64,000 nucleotides of DNA, taken from positions 8,370,001-8,434,000 of the forward strand of contig NZ_CP144375.1 of the NCBI RefSeq assembly GCF_043575855.1, written 5' to 3'. The DNA comes from Kutzneria buriramensis. Lineage in GTDB: Bacteria; Actinomycetota; Actinomycetes; Mycobacteriales; Pseudonocardiaceae. This document shows, piece by piece, positions 35,725-44,829 of this stretch (positions within the stretch are counted from its first letter, which is position 1; each line of letters opens with the position of its first letter). A model generated the notes under the pieces. That model was not told the origin of the DNA. It saw only the letters and a list, made by a program, of their open reading frames with translations, and did no database searches. The translations under genes were made by a program, and so were the position numbers.

Positions 35725-37302
35725 GTTCGCGGCCTCCAGGCCGGCGCGGATGACCTTGCCGGTGGCGGTGCGGGGCAGGTGCGGCACGAGCACCACGTCC
35801 CGCGGCACCTTGTGCCGGGCCAGGCTGACCCGCACGAACTCGCGCAGCTCGGACGGGTCCAGCTCGGCGCCGGGGGTGGGCACGACGTAGGCCCGCAGCC
35901 GCTGCCCGAACTGGTGGTCGGGCACGCCGACGACGGCGGCGTCGCGCACCTGGTAGTGGGTCATGAGCAGGTGCTCGACCTCGCCGGGGAACACGTTCTC
36001 CCCGCCGGAGATGATCATGTCGTCCTCGCGGCCGTCGATGAACAGGCGGCCGGCGGAGTCGAAGTGCCCGAGGTCGCCGGTGTCGACGAGCCCGTCGATC
36101 TCGTCGCGGGCGCTGCGCCCGGCCGAGCGCAGCGAGCTGCCGACCAGGATGCGGCCGACCTTGCCGGCGCCGGTGATCTCGACGTTGTCGACGTCGTACA
36201 GCCGGACCGTGCAGTTGTGCGGGCTGTGCCCGACGGTGCCGGGCGCGGCGCGCAGGTCGGCGGGCGTGGCGACGGTGGCGACGGCGACCTCGGTGGTGCC
36301 GTAGAAGTTGTAGAGCACGTCGCCGAGCCGGTCCATGGTCAGCGTCGCCAGTGCCGGCGCGAGCGCGGAGCCGGAGCAGAACAGCACCTGGAGCTTGGCC
36401 AGGTCGTAGCCGGAGAGCTCGCGCTCGCCGAGTTCCATGATCCGCTGCAACATCGTCGGCACGACCACGAGCGTGCTGCACCCGTAGCGGTCGACGGCGG
36501 CCATGGTCTGCCGGGCGTCGAACCGCCGCCGCACCACCATGGTCGAGCCGAGCCCGAGCGCCAGCACCACGTGCAGGAAGCCGATGCCGTGGAAGATCGG
36601 CGCGGCGATGAAGGTGGACTCGCCGGCGCGCAACGGAATCCGGTCGAGGAAGTCGGCGGCGGCCAGCCCGGACCGGATCTTGCGCGGCGCGGCCTTGGGC
36701 GTGCCGGTGGTGCCGCTGGTCAGCAGGACCACTTTGGACACGTCCGGCGGCCGCCGCAGCCGGCCCTTGGGCGCGTCGGCGACGAGCTCGTCCAGCGTCG
36801 GCACGCCCGCGCCGGGCTCGTCCCGCCACGCCACGAACCGCCGCACCGCGGGGGCCAGCTCCGCCAGCTCCGCCCCGAACTCCTGGTCGTGCACGAGGAC
36901 GTCGACGTGCTCGCGGCGGACCAGCGCGGCCACCTGCGGCGCGGCCAGGCCGGTGCCGAGCAGGATGGTGGTGGCGCCCAGCTTTCCGCAGGCCAGCATC
37001 GTCTCGATCGGGCCGCGGTGGTCCCGGCACAGCACGGCGACCACGCTCTTGGGGCCGATCTCCTTGGCCCGCAAGGACTTCGCCAGCGCGGTGGTCCGCC
37101 GCTCCAGCTCGCCGAAGGTGACCTCGCCGCGGTCGTCGACGATGCCGACGTCATCCGGACGCCGGCGGGCGGCGAGCTTGGCCGCGCCCACCACCGGCCC
37201 CCAGTGCCGCACGTCGGACAGCGCCTTCCGGCTGCGGAGCAGGTGCGCGGGGCTGATCATGCCGGCCCGGGCCAGCACCGCAGCGTCGTGGAGGCCGCTC
37301 AT
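35701..37302 (-). CDS. acyl-CoA synthetase / AMP-dependent ligase
   Basis: A 533-residue ANL-superfamily ligase. KVVLLTSGTTGTPKAAPRK is the AMP-binding P-loop, YNFYGTTEVA the second core motif, and GLVDTGDLGHFDSAGRLFI plus the C-terminal LPRTATGKVIR with the catalytic Lys complete the set. It activates a carboxylic acid as acyl-AMP and transfers it to CoA. ATG 37302 is used; TTG 37314 is an alternative. It diverges from the dienelactone hydrolase gene. Confidence 0.9.
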   Translation of the reverse strand: MSGLHDAAVLARAGMISPAHLLRSRKALSDVRHWGPVVGAAKLAARRRPDDVGIVDDRGEVTFGELERRTTALAKSLRAKEIGPKSVVAVLCRDHRGPIETMLACGKLGATTILLGTGLAAPQVAALVRREHVDVLVHDQEFGAELAELAPAVRRFVAWRDEPGAGVPTLDELVADAPKGRLRRPPDVSKVVLLTSGTTGTPKAAPRKIRSGLAAADFLDRIPLRAGESTFIAAPIFHGIGFLHVVLALGLGSTMVVRRRFDARQTMAAVDRYGCSTLVVVPTMLQRIMELGERELSGYDLAKLQVLFCSGSALAPALATLTMDRLGDVLYNFYGTTEVAVATVATPADLRAAPGTVGHSPHNCTVRLYDVDNVEITGAGKVGRILVGSSLRSAGRSARDEIDGLVDTGDLGHFDSAGRLFIDGREDDMIISGGENVFPGEVEHLLMTHYQVRDAAVVGVPDHQFGQRLRAYVVPTPGAELDPSELREFVRVSLARHKVPRDVVLVPHLPRTATGKVIRAGLEAANGPFPRSE

Positions 37303-37406
37303 ATGAAACTGCAACGCGATCGGCGACGATACGGTTCAGCCGAACAGCGGTCGCGAAAGAAATTCCATTCTGCTACACTGAATAAAAGGTGCTCTAGCAT
37401 TCTGTC

Positions 37407-38156
37407 GTGTGTTACGAACCCCATGCCGCGCCTCCCCTCTCCGAACTCTCGGGAAATCCCGTGACCGTCTCGCGCGAGCCGCTGCGCTCCGCGGACGGCG
37501 CGGCGGTCCGGGCCTTCCACGTGGTCCCGGCCGAGCGTAGCGGCCCCGCGGTGCTGCTGCTGCCCGACAATCTGGGCCTGCGGGAGTTCTACGAACAGCT
37601 GGCGACCAGGCTCGCCGAACGCGGCCACCCGTCCATCGTCATCGATTACTTCGCGCGGTCGGACGCCGACGCTCCGCTCATGCGGCGTCTCGCGGAATTG
37701 CGCCGCGACACGCTCTTCGCCGATTTCGAGGCGGCCATCGCCCGGCTCGGCGACAATGTGGTGTCCCTCGGATTCTGCCTCGGCGGCCGATTCGCATTCC
37801 AGACGGCCGCGGCCCGATTCGGCCTGTCCGGGGCGATCGGCTTCTACGGCGCCGTGCAGCCGATCCGGGACGCGCCCGGCCCGACCCAGTTGGCACACAC
37901 CTTCACCGCGCCGATCCTGGCGATCTTCGGCGGCGCCGACGAGGGCATTCCGCCGGAACTCGTGGACGGCTTCGACCGGGCCCTGGCGGACGCCGGGGTG
38001 GAGCACGAGATCGTGACCTACCCCGGCGCGCCGCACGGCTTCTTCGACGCCAGCATCGACGGATTCGAGGAGGAATCGGCGGATGCGTGGCGAAGGGTGG
38101 CGAGATTCCTAGACGAACACGCTCAGCAGGGCCGCCATGCCGAAGCCGACCACTGA
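37407..38156 (+). CDS. dienelactone hydrolase-family protein
   Basis: A 249-residue alpha/beta hydrolase. GFCLGGRF holds the nucleophile Cys of dienelactone hydrolases, GGADEG the Asp and PHGFFD the His. The start MCYEPHAAPP (GTG) is the usual opening of this subfamily. The 92-base divergent spacer to the acyl-CoA synthetase is AT-rich with TACACT at about 37373, a possible -10 box. It overlaps the convergent GntP gene end by 48 nt. Confidence 0.85.
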   Translation: MCYEPHAAPPLSELSGNPVTVSREPLRSADGAAVRAFHVVPAERSGPAVLLLPDNLGLREFYEQLATRLAERGHPSIVIDYFARSDADAPLMRRLAELRRDTLFADFEAAIARLGDNVVSLGFCLGGRFAFQTAAARFGLSGAIGFYGAVQPIRDAPGPTQLAHTFTAPILAIFGGADEGIPPELVDGFDRALADAGVEHEIVTYPGAPHGFFDASIDGFEEESADAWRRVARFLDEHAQQGRHAEADH

Positions 38157-39509
38157 CAGCACCGTTTCCAACACCGTCCAGCTGGCCAGGGTTTCCTTGA
38201 CGGGGATGCCGAAGTACCGCGACACGATCCAGAACCCGCCGTCGTTGACGTGCGAGGCGATGATCGAGCCGGCGGCGATGGACATGGCGATCAACGCGGT
38301 GTGCGGCTGCGAGTAGTGCAGGTCCGGCAGCAGCGGCGCGATGATGCCGCCGGTGGTCACGATCGCGACCGTCGCCGAGCCCTGGGCCAGCCGCAGGCCG
38401 CAGCTGATCACGTACACGAGCACGATCACCGGCAGGCCGGCGGCGCGCAGCGAGCCGGACAGCGCGGTGCCGATGCCGGTGGCGGCGAGCACGGCCCCGA
38501 AGAAGCCGCCGGCGCCGACCACCAACAGGATCATCGCCACCGGCCGCAGCGACGCGGCCGACAGTTGGCCGGCCTGCTGCTTGCTCATGCCGCGCCGGTA
38601 GCCGAGCAGCCAGAACGCCAGCAGCACGGCGATGGTCAGGGCGATGCCGGGCGTGCCGAGGAAGGCGAAGACGTTCAGCGCCACCGAGTCCTTGGGCAGC
38701 AGGATGCTGCCGAAGGTGCCGCACAGGATCAGCACCAGCGGGATGCCGATGATCGTGCCGACCAGGGCGAGCGACGGCGGCTTGCGCTCGCCTGCGCCGC
38801 TCTCCTCGGCCGCCTTCTGCGCGGCGGCCAGCATCTCCTCGGGCACCGGCAGGTTGATGCGCTTGCCGATCCAGGTGGAGTACAGGATGCCGCCGACGAA
38901 CCAGGCGGGCAGGCCGCAGGCCAGGCCCATCAGGATCATCCAGCCGAGGTCGATGTGCAGCAGGCCGGCGATGGCCACCGGGCCGGGGTGCGGCGGCAGG
39001 AACGCGTGCGTGATGGACAGGCCGGCCAGCAGCGGCAGGGCGTACAGCACGATGGACTTGCCGCCGCGCTTGGCCGCCACGTACACCAGCGGTGCCAGCA
39101 CGAAGATGCCGATGTCGAAGAACACCGGGATGCCGAAGATGAGACCGGACAGGCCCATCGCCAGCGGCGCCCGCTTCTCGCCGAACGCCCGCAGCAGGCC
39201 GGCGGTGAGCACCTGCGCGCCGCCGGAGGCCTCCAGGATGGAGCCGAGCAGCGTGCCCAGGCCGATGATCAGCGAGATGTGCCCGAGAATGCCGCCGAAT
39301 CCGGTCTCCAGCAGGGATTTCGAGCTGGACTGGGCGGATCCGACGATGGTGGACACCGGCAGCCCGGCGCCCAGCGCCACCAGCAGGCCGGCGACCACGA
39401 GCGCGATGAACGGCTCGGTCTTGAACCGGATGATCAACAACAGCAGCACGGCGATGCCGACGGCGGCGAGCAGCAGCAGCCCGCCCGTCGAATGTTGCAG
39501 CCAGTTCAT
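38109..39509 (-). CDS. GntP-family permease
   Basis: A 466-residue transporter with 12-14 helices. GIPVFFDIGIFVLAPL, THAFLPPHPGPVAIAGL and the late ASHVNDGGFWIVSRYFG motif are diagnostic of the gluconate:H+ symporter family (GntP). ATG 39509 has GAGAGGAAACC 4-5 bases upstream and overlaps the deacylase stop by 4 nt, so it is the third gene of a unit with the two enzymes. The context suggests it imports D-amino acids, N-acyl-D-amino acids or D-serine (as DsdX does). Confidence 0.9.
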   Translation of the reverse strand: MNWLQHSTGGLLLLAAVGIAVLLLLIIRFKTEPFIALVVAGLLVALGAGLPVSTIVGSAQSSSKSLLETGFGGILGHISLIIGLGTLLGSILEASGGAQVLTAGLLRAFGEKRAPLAMGLSGLIFGIPVFFDIGIFVLAPLVYVAAKRGGKSIVLYALPLLAGLSITHAFLPPHPGPVAIAGLLHIDLGWMILMGLACGLPAWFVGGILYSTWIGKRINLPVPEEMLAAAQKAAEESGAGERKPPSLALVGTIIGIPLVLILCGTFGSILLPKDSVALNVFAFLGTPGIALTIAVLLAFWLLGYRRGMSKQQAGQLSAASLRPVAMILLVVGAGGFFGAVLAATGIGTALSGSLRAAGLPVIVLVYVISCGLRLAQGSATVAIVTTGGIIAPLLPDLHYSQPHTALIAMSIAAGSIIASHVNDGGFWIVSRYFGIPVKETLASWTVLETVLSVVGFGMAALLSVFV

Positions 39510-41089
39510 CGGTTTCCTCTCCGCAGGGAACCCCCGGGCGCGGCGCCGGTGGGCCGGTCGTCGTCGATCACGGGCACCCCGTTGACCAGCACGTACGGCA
39601 GGCCCAGGGCGCGCTGCCGCGGCTCGTCGAAGGTGGCCGTGTCGGCGACTGTCTCGGGGTCGAACAGCACGAGGTCGGCCGCGTACCCCTCGCGGACCAG
39701 GCCCCGGTCGGTCAACCCCAGGCGGCGCGCCGGACGTCCGGTCAGGTGCGCCACACACTCCTCCAACCCCAGTACCCCCAGCTCACGCACGTAATGCCCG
39801 AGGTAGCGCGGGAAGGTGCCCCACGCCCTCGGATGCGGCCGGTCGCCCACCAGCAGGCCGTCGCTGCCGCCGGTGTGCGTGCGGTGCCGCATGATCGCGC
39901 GCACGTTGTCCTCGTGCCCCACGTGCATCAGGCACGAGGTGCCCAGCCGCTCGTCGACCAGCACGTCGAAGTACAGCTCGGCGGGCCGAACCCCTTGTGC
40001 CGCAGCGGATTCCGCCACCGACCGGCCGACGAGGCCGGCGTTGTGCTCCCGCCGCACGCCGTTGATCTCGATCGACCGCCAGTCGACCGGCACGCCGTGG
40101 TTGCCGTCCGAGCCGGTCTCCTCCATCTCGGCCCGGATCCGCTCCCGGGTGTCCACATCGGACAATCGTGCCACGGCGGCGTCCGGCCCGCCCGCGCTCA
40201 CCCAGCTCGGCAGCAGCGCCGACAGGTAGGTCGCGCCCGGCAGGTACGGATACGTGTCCAGGGTGATGTCCGCGCCGGCCTCGATCGCCTCGTCCAGCAG
40301 CGTCAGCAGATCCCCGGCCCGCCCCTCGTTGACCGGGAAGTTCATGGTGGCGTGGGCCAGGTGCAGCGGGCAGCCGGAGCGCCGCGACACGTCGACCATC
40401 TCCGCGTACGCCTCCAGCGCGCCGGCGCCGTAGCTGCGGTGGTGTGGGCTGTAGTAGCCGCCGCGCGCGCCGACGACCCGGCACAGCTCGACCAGTTCCG
40501 ACGTGTCGGCATACATTCCGGGGGTATACGTCAACCCCGACGACAGCCCGAACGCACCCTCCGACAACGCGGTGTCCAGAGTGGACTTCATGGCGTCCAT
40601 CTCGGACTCCGTCGCCGGCCGGTCGTCCCAGCCCACGTGCAGCATTCGCACGGTTCCCTGCGGCACCAGGTAGGCCGCGTTCACGGCGATGCCCTGGTCG
40701 AGCCGGTCCAGGTACTCGCCGACAGAGCGCCAGTTCCAGTCGAATCCCGGCGGGTCGTCGTTCCAGCCGGCCAGCTGCCCGCGCAGCGTGGCCAGCACCT
40801 CGTCGTCGACCGGTGCGTAGGAAAGTCCGTCCTGGCCCAGAACCTCGCACGTCACACCCTGTGACACCTTGGCGAGGTGGTCGGGCCTGGCCAGCACCTG
40901 GAGGTCCGAGTGCGAGTGCATGTCGATGAACCCGGGGCACAGCACCAGGCCGGCGGCGTCGATCATCCGCCCGCCGGTCAGACCGCTGCCGATTTGGGCG
41001 ATTCGGCCTTGTGTGACACCGACATCCGCGACCCGCCCCGGTGAGCCGGTCCCGTCGACGACGGTCGCCCCACGGAACACGATGTCCAT
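39506..41089 (-). CDS. N-acyl-D-amino-acid deacylase
   Basis: A 527-residue amidohydrolase. FIDMHSHSDLQVL provides the HxH metal ligands, with HHRSYGAG, HLAHATMN and HTGGSDGLLVG (catalytic Asp) farther on; EVLGQDGLSYAP carries the Cys/Gly site usual in D-aminoacylases. It frees D-amino acids from N-acyl forms. Its ATG shares one base with the stop of the PLP enzyme gene, and its stop overlaps the GntP start by 4 nt. Confidence 0.88.
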   Translation of the reverse strand: MDIVFRGATVVDGTGSPGRVADVGVTQGRIAQIGSGLTGGRMIDAAGLVLCPGFIDMHSHSDLQVLARPDHLAKVSQGVTCEVLGQDGLSYAPVDDEVLATLRGQLAGWNDDPPGFDWNWRSVGEYLDRLDQGIAVNAAYLVPQGTVRMLHVGWDDRPATESEMDAMKSTLDTALSEGAFGLSSGLTYTPGMYADTSELVELCRVVGARGGYYSPHHRSYGAGALEAYAEMVDVSRRSGCPLHLAHATMNFPVNEGRAGDLLTLLDEAIEAGADITLDTYPYLPGATYLSALLPSWVSAGGPDAAVARLSDVDTRERIRAEMEETGSDGNHGVPVDWRSIEINGVRREHNAGLVGRSVAESAAAQGVRPAELYFDVLVDERLGTSCLMHVGHEDNVRAIMRHRTHTGGSDGLLVGDRPHPRAWGTFPRYLGHYVRELGVLGLEECVAHLTGRPARRLGLTDRGLVREGYAADLVLFDPETVADTATFDEPRQRALGLPYVLVNGVPVIDDDRPTGAAPGGSLRRGNR

Positions 41090-42492
41090 CAGAAGAACGT
41101 CCTGACCAGGTCGACGACCCGCGTGCCGTCGACCACCGGCAGCAGCTGCCACTTGTCGAACACCGTGCACGGGTGCGAGAGCCCGCTCCGGACCCACTCG
41201 CCGACCTCGACCTGCTGCGCACCGAGCCGCAGGTACGCGTGCTGGTCGTTCAACGCGCTCACCGACGCCCCGCGAAGGTCCTCAATGGACCCGTCGAGGT
41301 GGCGAACCTGTTGCGGCTCCGGCAGTTCTTGGTCGTACGACACGTCTCGCCTACCCATGGTGAGCAGCGCCAGGCCCTCCTCGGGGTGCGAGGTCACCTG
41401 CGACCATGCGTGCATCGCCGGTTGGAACGGCTCGCCGCCGGGCAGCCGGTGCTTGCGGGAGAACGGCGACATCCGCCGGTACAGGCCGTCGTCGTGGATC
41501 AGGTACGAGCCGCTGCGCAGCACGCCCAGTACCGGCAGCCCGTCCGGCCACGGCCCGGCGAGCCCCTCGGCGACCTGGTCGAAGTAGGCGCTGCCGCCCG
41601 CGGTGGCGATCACCTGGGCCACGCCGTCGAAATGCCCGTCGCCGGCCAGTCGCGTGATCAGCTCGCGCAGCCGGGACATGTACGTGTCGATCTTGGCGAG
41701 TTCCTCGTCCTCGGTGCCGTGCGCCAGCGCGCCCTCGTAGCCGCCGGCCCCGACCAGCCGCAGCACCGGACTCTTGCGCACCGCCTCGGCGATCTCGACG
41801 GCGTCCTCCAGCGACCGCACGCCGGTCCGCCCGTCCGGCCCGCCGAGTTCGAGGATGACGTCCACAGTGCCTTCTCGGCGCGTCCCGCGCCGGGCGATGC
41901 CGCTCTGATCCGGTGTCTTCCCTTGGCTGATTTCGACCGCTGGACTGATGCGGTCGAAATCAGCCCGCGGTCCAGACACCGGCGCGGCACCGCGCTCCAG
42001 CGCCTCGGTCATGCGCGCGACGCCGTCCACGGAATCCACCCAGCAGGTGAACTCGAACGAGGGATCCGTGGCCAGCTCGTTGGACAGCCAGCGCAGCGCG
42101 AACGGGTCCACCAGCTCGTTGGCCATCAGGATCCGGGACACGCCGAACGCCCTGTACACCCGCAGCTGGCTGATGTTCGCCGTGGTCAGGCCCCAAGCGC
42201 CGGCCTCGAACTGCCGTTGGAACAGCTGCGGCGCCATGGTGGTCTTGCCGTGCGGGGCCAGCGCCAGCCCGACCGAGGCGCACCAGTCGGACATCACGCG
42301 GATGTTGTGCGCCAGCGCCGGCTCGTCCAGCACCACCAGCGGGCCGACGAAGCCGCCCTCGAACAGGTCGAGCCCGGACGCGCTCAGGTCGCCGACCGTC
42401 GAGCCGTACGCCCAGGCCGGCATGCCCTTGAACCGCCAGTCGATCGTCTCGGCCCGCAGCGCGGCGACCGCTTCCCGGTTGATCGAGCTCAC
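41089..42492 (-). CDS. PLP-dependent D-amino-acid deaminase / D-threonine aldolase-like enzyme
   Basis: A 467-residue fold-type III PLP enzyme. The Lys in APHGKTTMAPQLF binds PLP. EFTCWVDSVDG, DVILELGGPDGRTGVRS and the C-terminal metal-site region (LPVVDGTRVVDLV with earlier SHPCTVFDKW) match the amino-acid deaminase/D-threonine aldolase/D-serine dehydratase group. GTG 42492 gives the normal length. With the deacylase and GntP permease it forms a D-amino-acid use operon read from a control region full of TTGCA-type repeats. Confidence 0.85.
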   Translation of the reverse strand: MSSINREAVAALRAETIDWRFKGMPAWAYGSTVGDLSASGLDLFEGGFVGPLVVLDEPALAHNIRVMSDWCASVGLALAPHGKTTMAPQLFQRQFEAGAWGLTTANISQLRVYRAFGVSRILMANELVDPFALRWLSNELATDPSFEFTCWVDSVDGVARMTEALERGAAPVSGPRADFDRISPAVEISQGKTPDQSGIARRGTRREGTVDVILELGGPDGRTGVRSLEDAVEIAEAVRKSPVLRLVGAGGYEGALAHGTEDEELAKIDTYMSRLRELITRLAGDGHFDGVAQVIATAGGSAYFDQVAEGLAGPWPDGLPVLGVLRSGSYLIHDDGLYRRMSPFSRKHRLPGGEPFQPAMHAWSQVTSHPEEGLALLTMGRRDVSYDQELPEPQQVRHLDGSIEDLRGASVSALNDQHAYLRLGAQQVEVGEWVRSGLSHPCTVFDKWQLLPVVDGTRVVDLVRTFF

Positions 42493-42514
42493 TGCTGCAC
42501 CCCGCTCCCCGGCG

Positions 42515-42543
42515 TTGCAAATTATGCAACGGTAGTTGCGCAA
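42515..42543. promoter_or_regulatory. double palindrome between divergent operons (probable IclR operator)
   Basis: TTGCAAATTATGCAA is a 15-bp inverted repeat (TTGCA-N5-TGCAA). TTGCGCAA follows 6 bases later as a perfect 8-bp palindrome. The patch is much AT-richer than its surroundings. It lies between the deaminase and kinase starts and near the iclR gene, so it is the likely binding site of that regulator. Confidence 0.6.
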
Positions 42544-42614
42544 TGTGATTCCGTGGTGTGTAGCATTCCGGACAGCCGCCGTCAACGAACCAGCAACTCC
42601 GGGAAGGGGTGCCG

Positions 42615-43580
42615 ATGGAGCGCCAAGAGGTCGTCTGCCTCGGTGAGTCCATGGCGTTGTTCGTGCCGGCGCAGGCGGGTCCGGTGCACGAGGCGCGCGC
42701 GTGGACGCTCAGCGTCGGCGGCGCTGAGTCCAACGTGGCCAGTCACCTCGCGCGCTACGGCTTCCACGCCCGCTGGGTGAGCGCGCTGGGCGACGACGCG
42801 CTGGGTCTGGCGGTGCGCGACCGCATCGCCGGCGTCGGCGTGGACGTCTCCGACGTGCGGACCGACCCGGAGCGGCCGACCGGCCTGTACGTCAAGGAGG
42901 TCAGCGCCGACGGCAGCCCCGTCCGGTACTACCGCCGCGGCTCGGCGGCGTCCGGGATGGGCCCCGAGTTACTGGCGTCCCTCGACACCTCGAAGACCGC
43001 ACTGGTGCACATCAGCGGCATCACCGCCGCCCTGTCGCCGAGCTGTCTCGACCTGCTGTGGGCCGTGCTGGCGCTGCCGATCCGGGTCTCCTTCGACGTC
43101 AACTGGCGCCCCAAGCTGTGGACCGACCTGGACAAGGGCGTGCTGCGGGAGCTCGCCGACGCCGCCGACATCGTGTTCGTCGGGGACGACGAGGCGCAGG
43201 CCGTCTGGGGCGTCGAGGACCCGGCGGAGATCCGGGCCCTGCTGCCGAGGCCGGCGGAGATCGTGGTCAAGCACGGCCCCCGCGGCGCCACCCTGCTCAC
43301 CGGCGAGCAGCCGGTCTTCGAGTCCGCGCTCAAGGTCGACGTCGTCGAACCGGTCGGCGCCGGCGACGCCTTCGCCGCCGGCTTCCTGGCCGCCGACCTG
43401 AACGGCGAGTCGGTGCTGCGGCGGCTGCGGCGCGGCCACCTGACCGCCGCCGGCGTGCTGCTCACCGCCGAGGACCTGGGCGAGCCGCTGCCCGAGGACG
43501 TCGTCGCCAAGCTGCTCGACGCCGACGAGGCCACCTGGACCGGGACCTACGTGACAGGTAGGGGAGTGATCCTCCCGTGA
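42615..43580 (+). CDS. PfkB-family sugar kinase (2-keto-3-deoxygluconate kinase-like)
   Basis: A 321-residue ribokinase-fold enzyme. VGGAESNVASHLARYG and PVGAGDAFAAGFLA (catalytic Asp in GAGD) are the two PfkB signatures; YRRGSAAS near residue 110 fits the KDG kinase group. ATG 42615 has GGGAAGGGG 7 bases upstream. The gene is first in a unit with IclR and RidA. Its link with D-amino acids is unusual; a sugar-acid substrate is inferred only from family. Confidence 0.85.
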   Translation: MERQEVVCLGESMALFVPAQAGPVHEARAWTLSVGGAESNVASHLARYGFHARWVSALGDDALGLAVRDRIAGVGVDVSDVRTDPERPTGLYVKEVSADGSPVRYYRRGSAASGMGPELLASLDTSKTALVHISGITAALSPSCLDLLWAVLALPIRVSFDVNWRPKLWTDLDKGVLRELADAADIVFVGDDEAQAVWGVEDPAEIRALLPRPAEIVVKHGPRGATLLTGEQPVFESALKVDVVEPVGAGDAFAAGFLAADLNGESVLRRLRRGHLTAAGVLLTAEDLGEPLPEDVVAKLLDADEATWTGTYVTGRGVILP

Positions 43581-43653
43581 GCGAGCTTGCGAGCGAACCA
43601 TCGAGCACTGTGTCCTTGGCCGCAGACGCTCCGAGCGCTAGCGAGGAGGGTCT

Positions 43654-44418
43654 GTGAGTCAGAGCCTCGACCGCGGGCTGACGCTGCTGCGCGCGATGTC
43701 CGACGGCCGCAAGACCCTCGACGAACTCGCCGCCGTTGTCGACGTGCACAAGTCGACCGTGCTGCGACTGCTGCGAACCCTGGAGGAGCACCGGTTCGTG
43801 CAGCGCGAGGGCGTGCGGCACTACCGGCTCGGCACGGCCCTGTTCGACCTGGCGAACAAGGCCCTCGACGATCTCGACGTGCGGCGGGCCGCCGAGAACG
43901 CGCTGCGCGAGCTCAACCTGGAGACCGGCCACACCGTGCACCTCGCCAGCTACGAGGACGGCGAGGTCGTCTATATCGACAAGTACGACAGCACCCATCC
44001 CGTGCGGATGTACTCCCGGATCGGCCGCCGCGCGCCGCTGCACTGCACCGCCGTGGCCAAGGTGCTGCTGGCCGAGCGCCCCGAGGCGAGGGAGATCGCC
44101 GCGCGCATGGAGTACCCGCGGCTCACCGCCAACACCATCACTACCCCCGAGGGGTATCTCGCGGAGCTGGCGCTGGTGCGGCAGCGGGGTTTCGCCGTCG
44201 ACAACTCCGAGCACGAGGACTTCATCCACTGCATCGCCGCGCCCATCCGGGGGCAGCGCGGCGAGGTGATCGCGGCGGTGTCGCTGTCCGTGCCCAAGGT
44301 TTTCCTCGACTACGACGGGCTGATCGCCCTCGTGCCGCGGTTGCAGGCGACCGCGGCCGCCGCCTCGACCGAGTGCGGCTGGACTGGTGACGAAAGGATG
44401 GCCGGTGGCCAAGGTTGA
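43654..44418 (+). CDS. IclR-family transcriptional regulator
   Basis: A 254-residue regulator: winged HTH (residues 4-65, LTLLRAMSDGRKTLDELA, HKSTVLRLLRTLEEH) and IclR effector domain (75-245, GHTVHLASYEDGEVVYIDKY, LHCTAVAKVLLA). GTG 43654 with GGAGGG upstream. It overlaps ridA by 14 nt and follows the kinase by 73 bases. It probably controls both divergent operons. The spacer upstream (43578-43605) carries the GAGCGAGCTTGCGAGCGAAC motif, a repeat common in actinomycete intergenic regions. Confidence 0.9.
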   Translation: MSQSLDRGLTLLRAMSDGRKTLDELAAVVDVHKSTVLRLLRTLEEHRFVQREGVRHYRLGTALFDLANKALDDLDVRRAAENALRELNLETGHTVHLASYEDGEVVYIDKYDSTHPVRMYSRIGRRAPLHCTAVAKVLLAERPEAREIAARMEYPRLTANTITTPEGYLAELALVRQRGFAVDNSEHEDFIHCIAAPIRGQRGEVIAAVSLSVPKVFLDYDGLIALVPRLQATAAAASTECGWTGDERMAGGQG

Positions 44419-44782
44419 GATCAGGACGTCCGAGGCGCCCACCCCGGTGGCCAAGTTCTCGCAGGGCGTCCGCAAGGGCAACGTGCTTCAGGTCGCCGGG
44501 CAGGTCGCGTTCGACGCCGACAGCAACATCGTCGGCACGACCGTAGCGGAGCAGACCCGCCAGGCGCTGACCAACGTCAACGCCGTGCTGGCCGCCGCCG
44601 GCGCGAGCCTGGACGACGTGATCATGCTGCGGGTGTACCTCACCGACACCGCGCACTTCGGCGAGATGAACGAGGCTTACGGCGAGTTCATGAAGGAGCC
44701 GTACCCGGCCCGCACCACCGTCTACGTCGGCCTGCCGGCCGGCCTGCTGGTGGAGATCGACGCGCTGGCCGTCCTGGACTGA
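44405..44782 (+). CDS. ridA: RidA-family 2-iminobutanoate/2-iminopropanoate deaminase
   Basis: A 125-residue Rid protein from GTG 44405. VGGQVAFD-like opening reads VAGQVAFDADSNIVG, and the active-site Arg is in PYPARTTVYVGLPAG. Rid enzymes hydrolyse reactive enamines or imines formed by PLP lyases and amine oxidases. This fits the PLP D-amino-acid lyase across the divergent promoter. Confidence 0.9.
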   Translation: MAKVEIRTSEAPTPVAKFSQGVRKGNVLQVAGQVAFDADSNIVGTTVAEQTRQALTNVNAVLAAAGASLDDVIMLRVYLTDTAHFGEMNEAYGEFMKEPYPARTTVYVGLPAGLLVEIDALAVLD

Positions 44783-44793
44783 GGCTGCTGCGG

Positions 44794-44829
44794 CAACCGG
44801 GTCACGCCAGCTCGACCGTGACCCGGTTG
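44794..44829. terminator. bidirectional terminator after ridA
   Basis: CAACCGGGTCAC and GTGACCCGGTTG form a perfect 12-bp stem with a 12-base loop. It covers the stop codon of the convergent barstar-domain gene. Confidence 0.8.
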
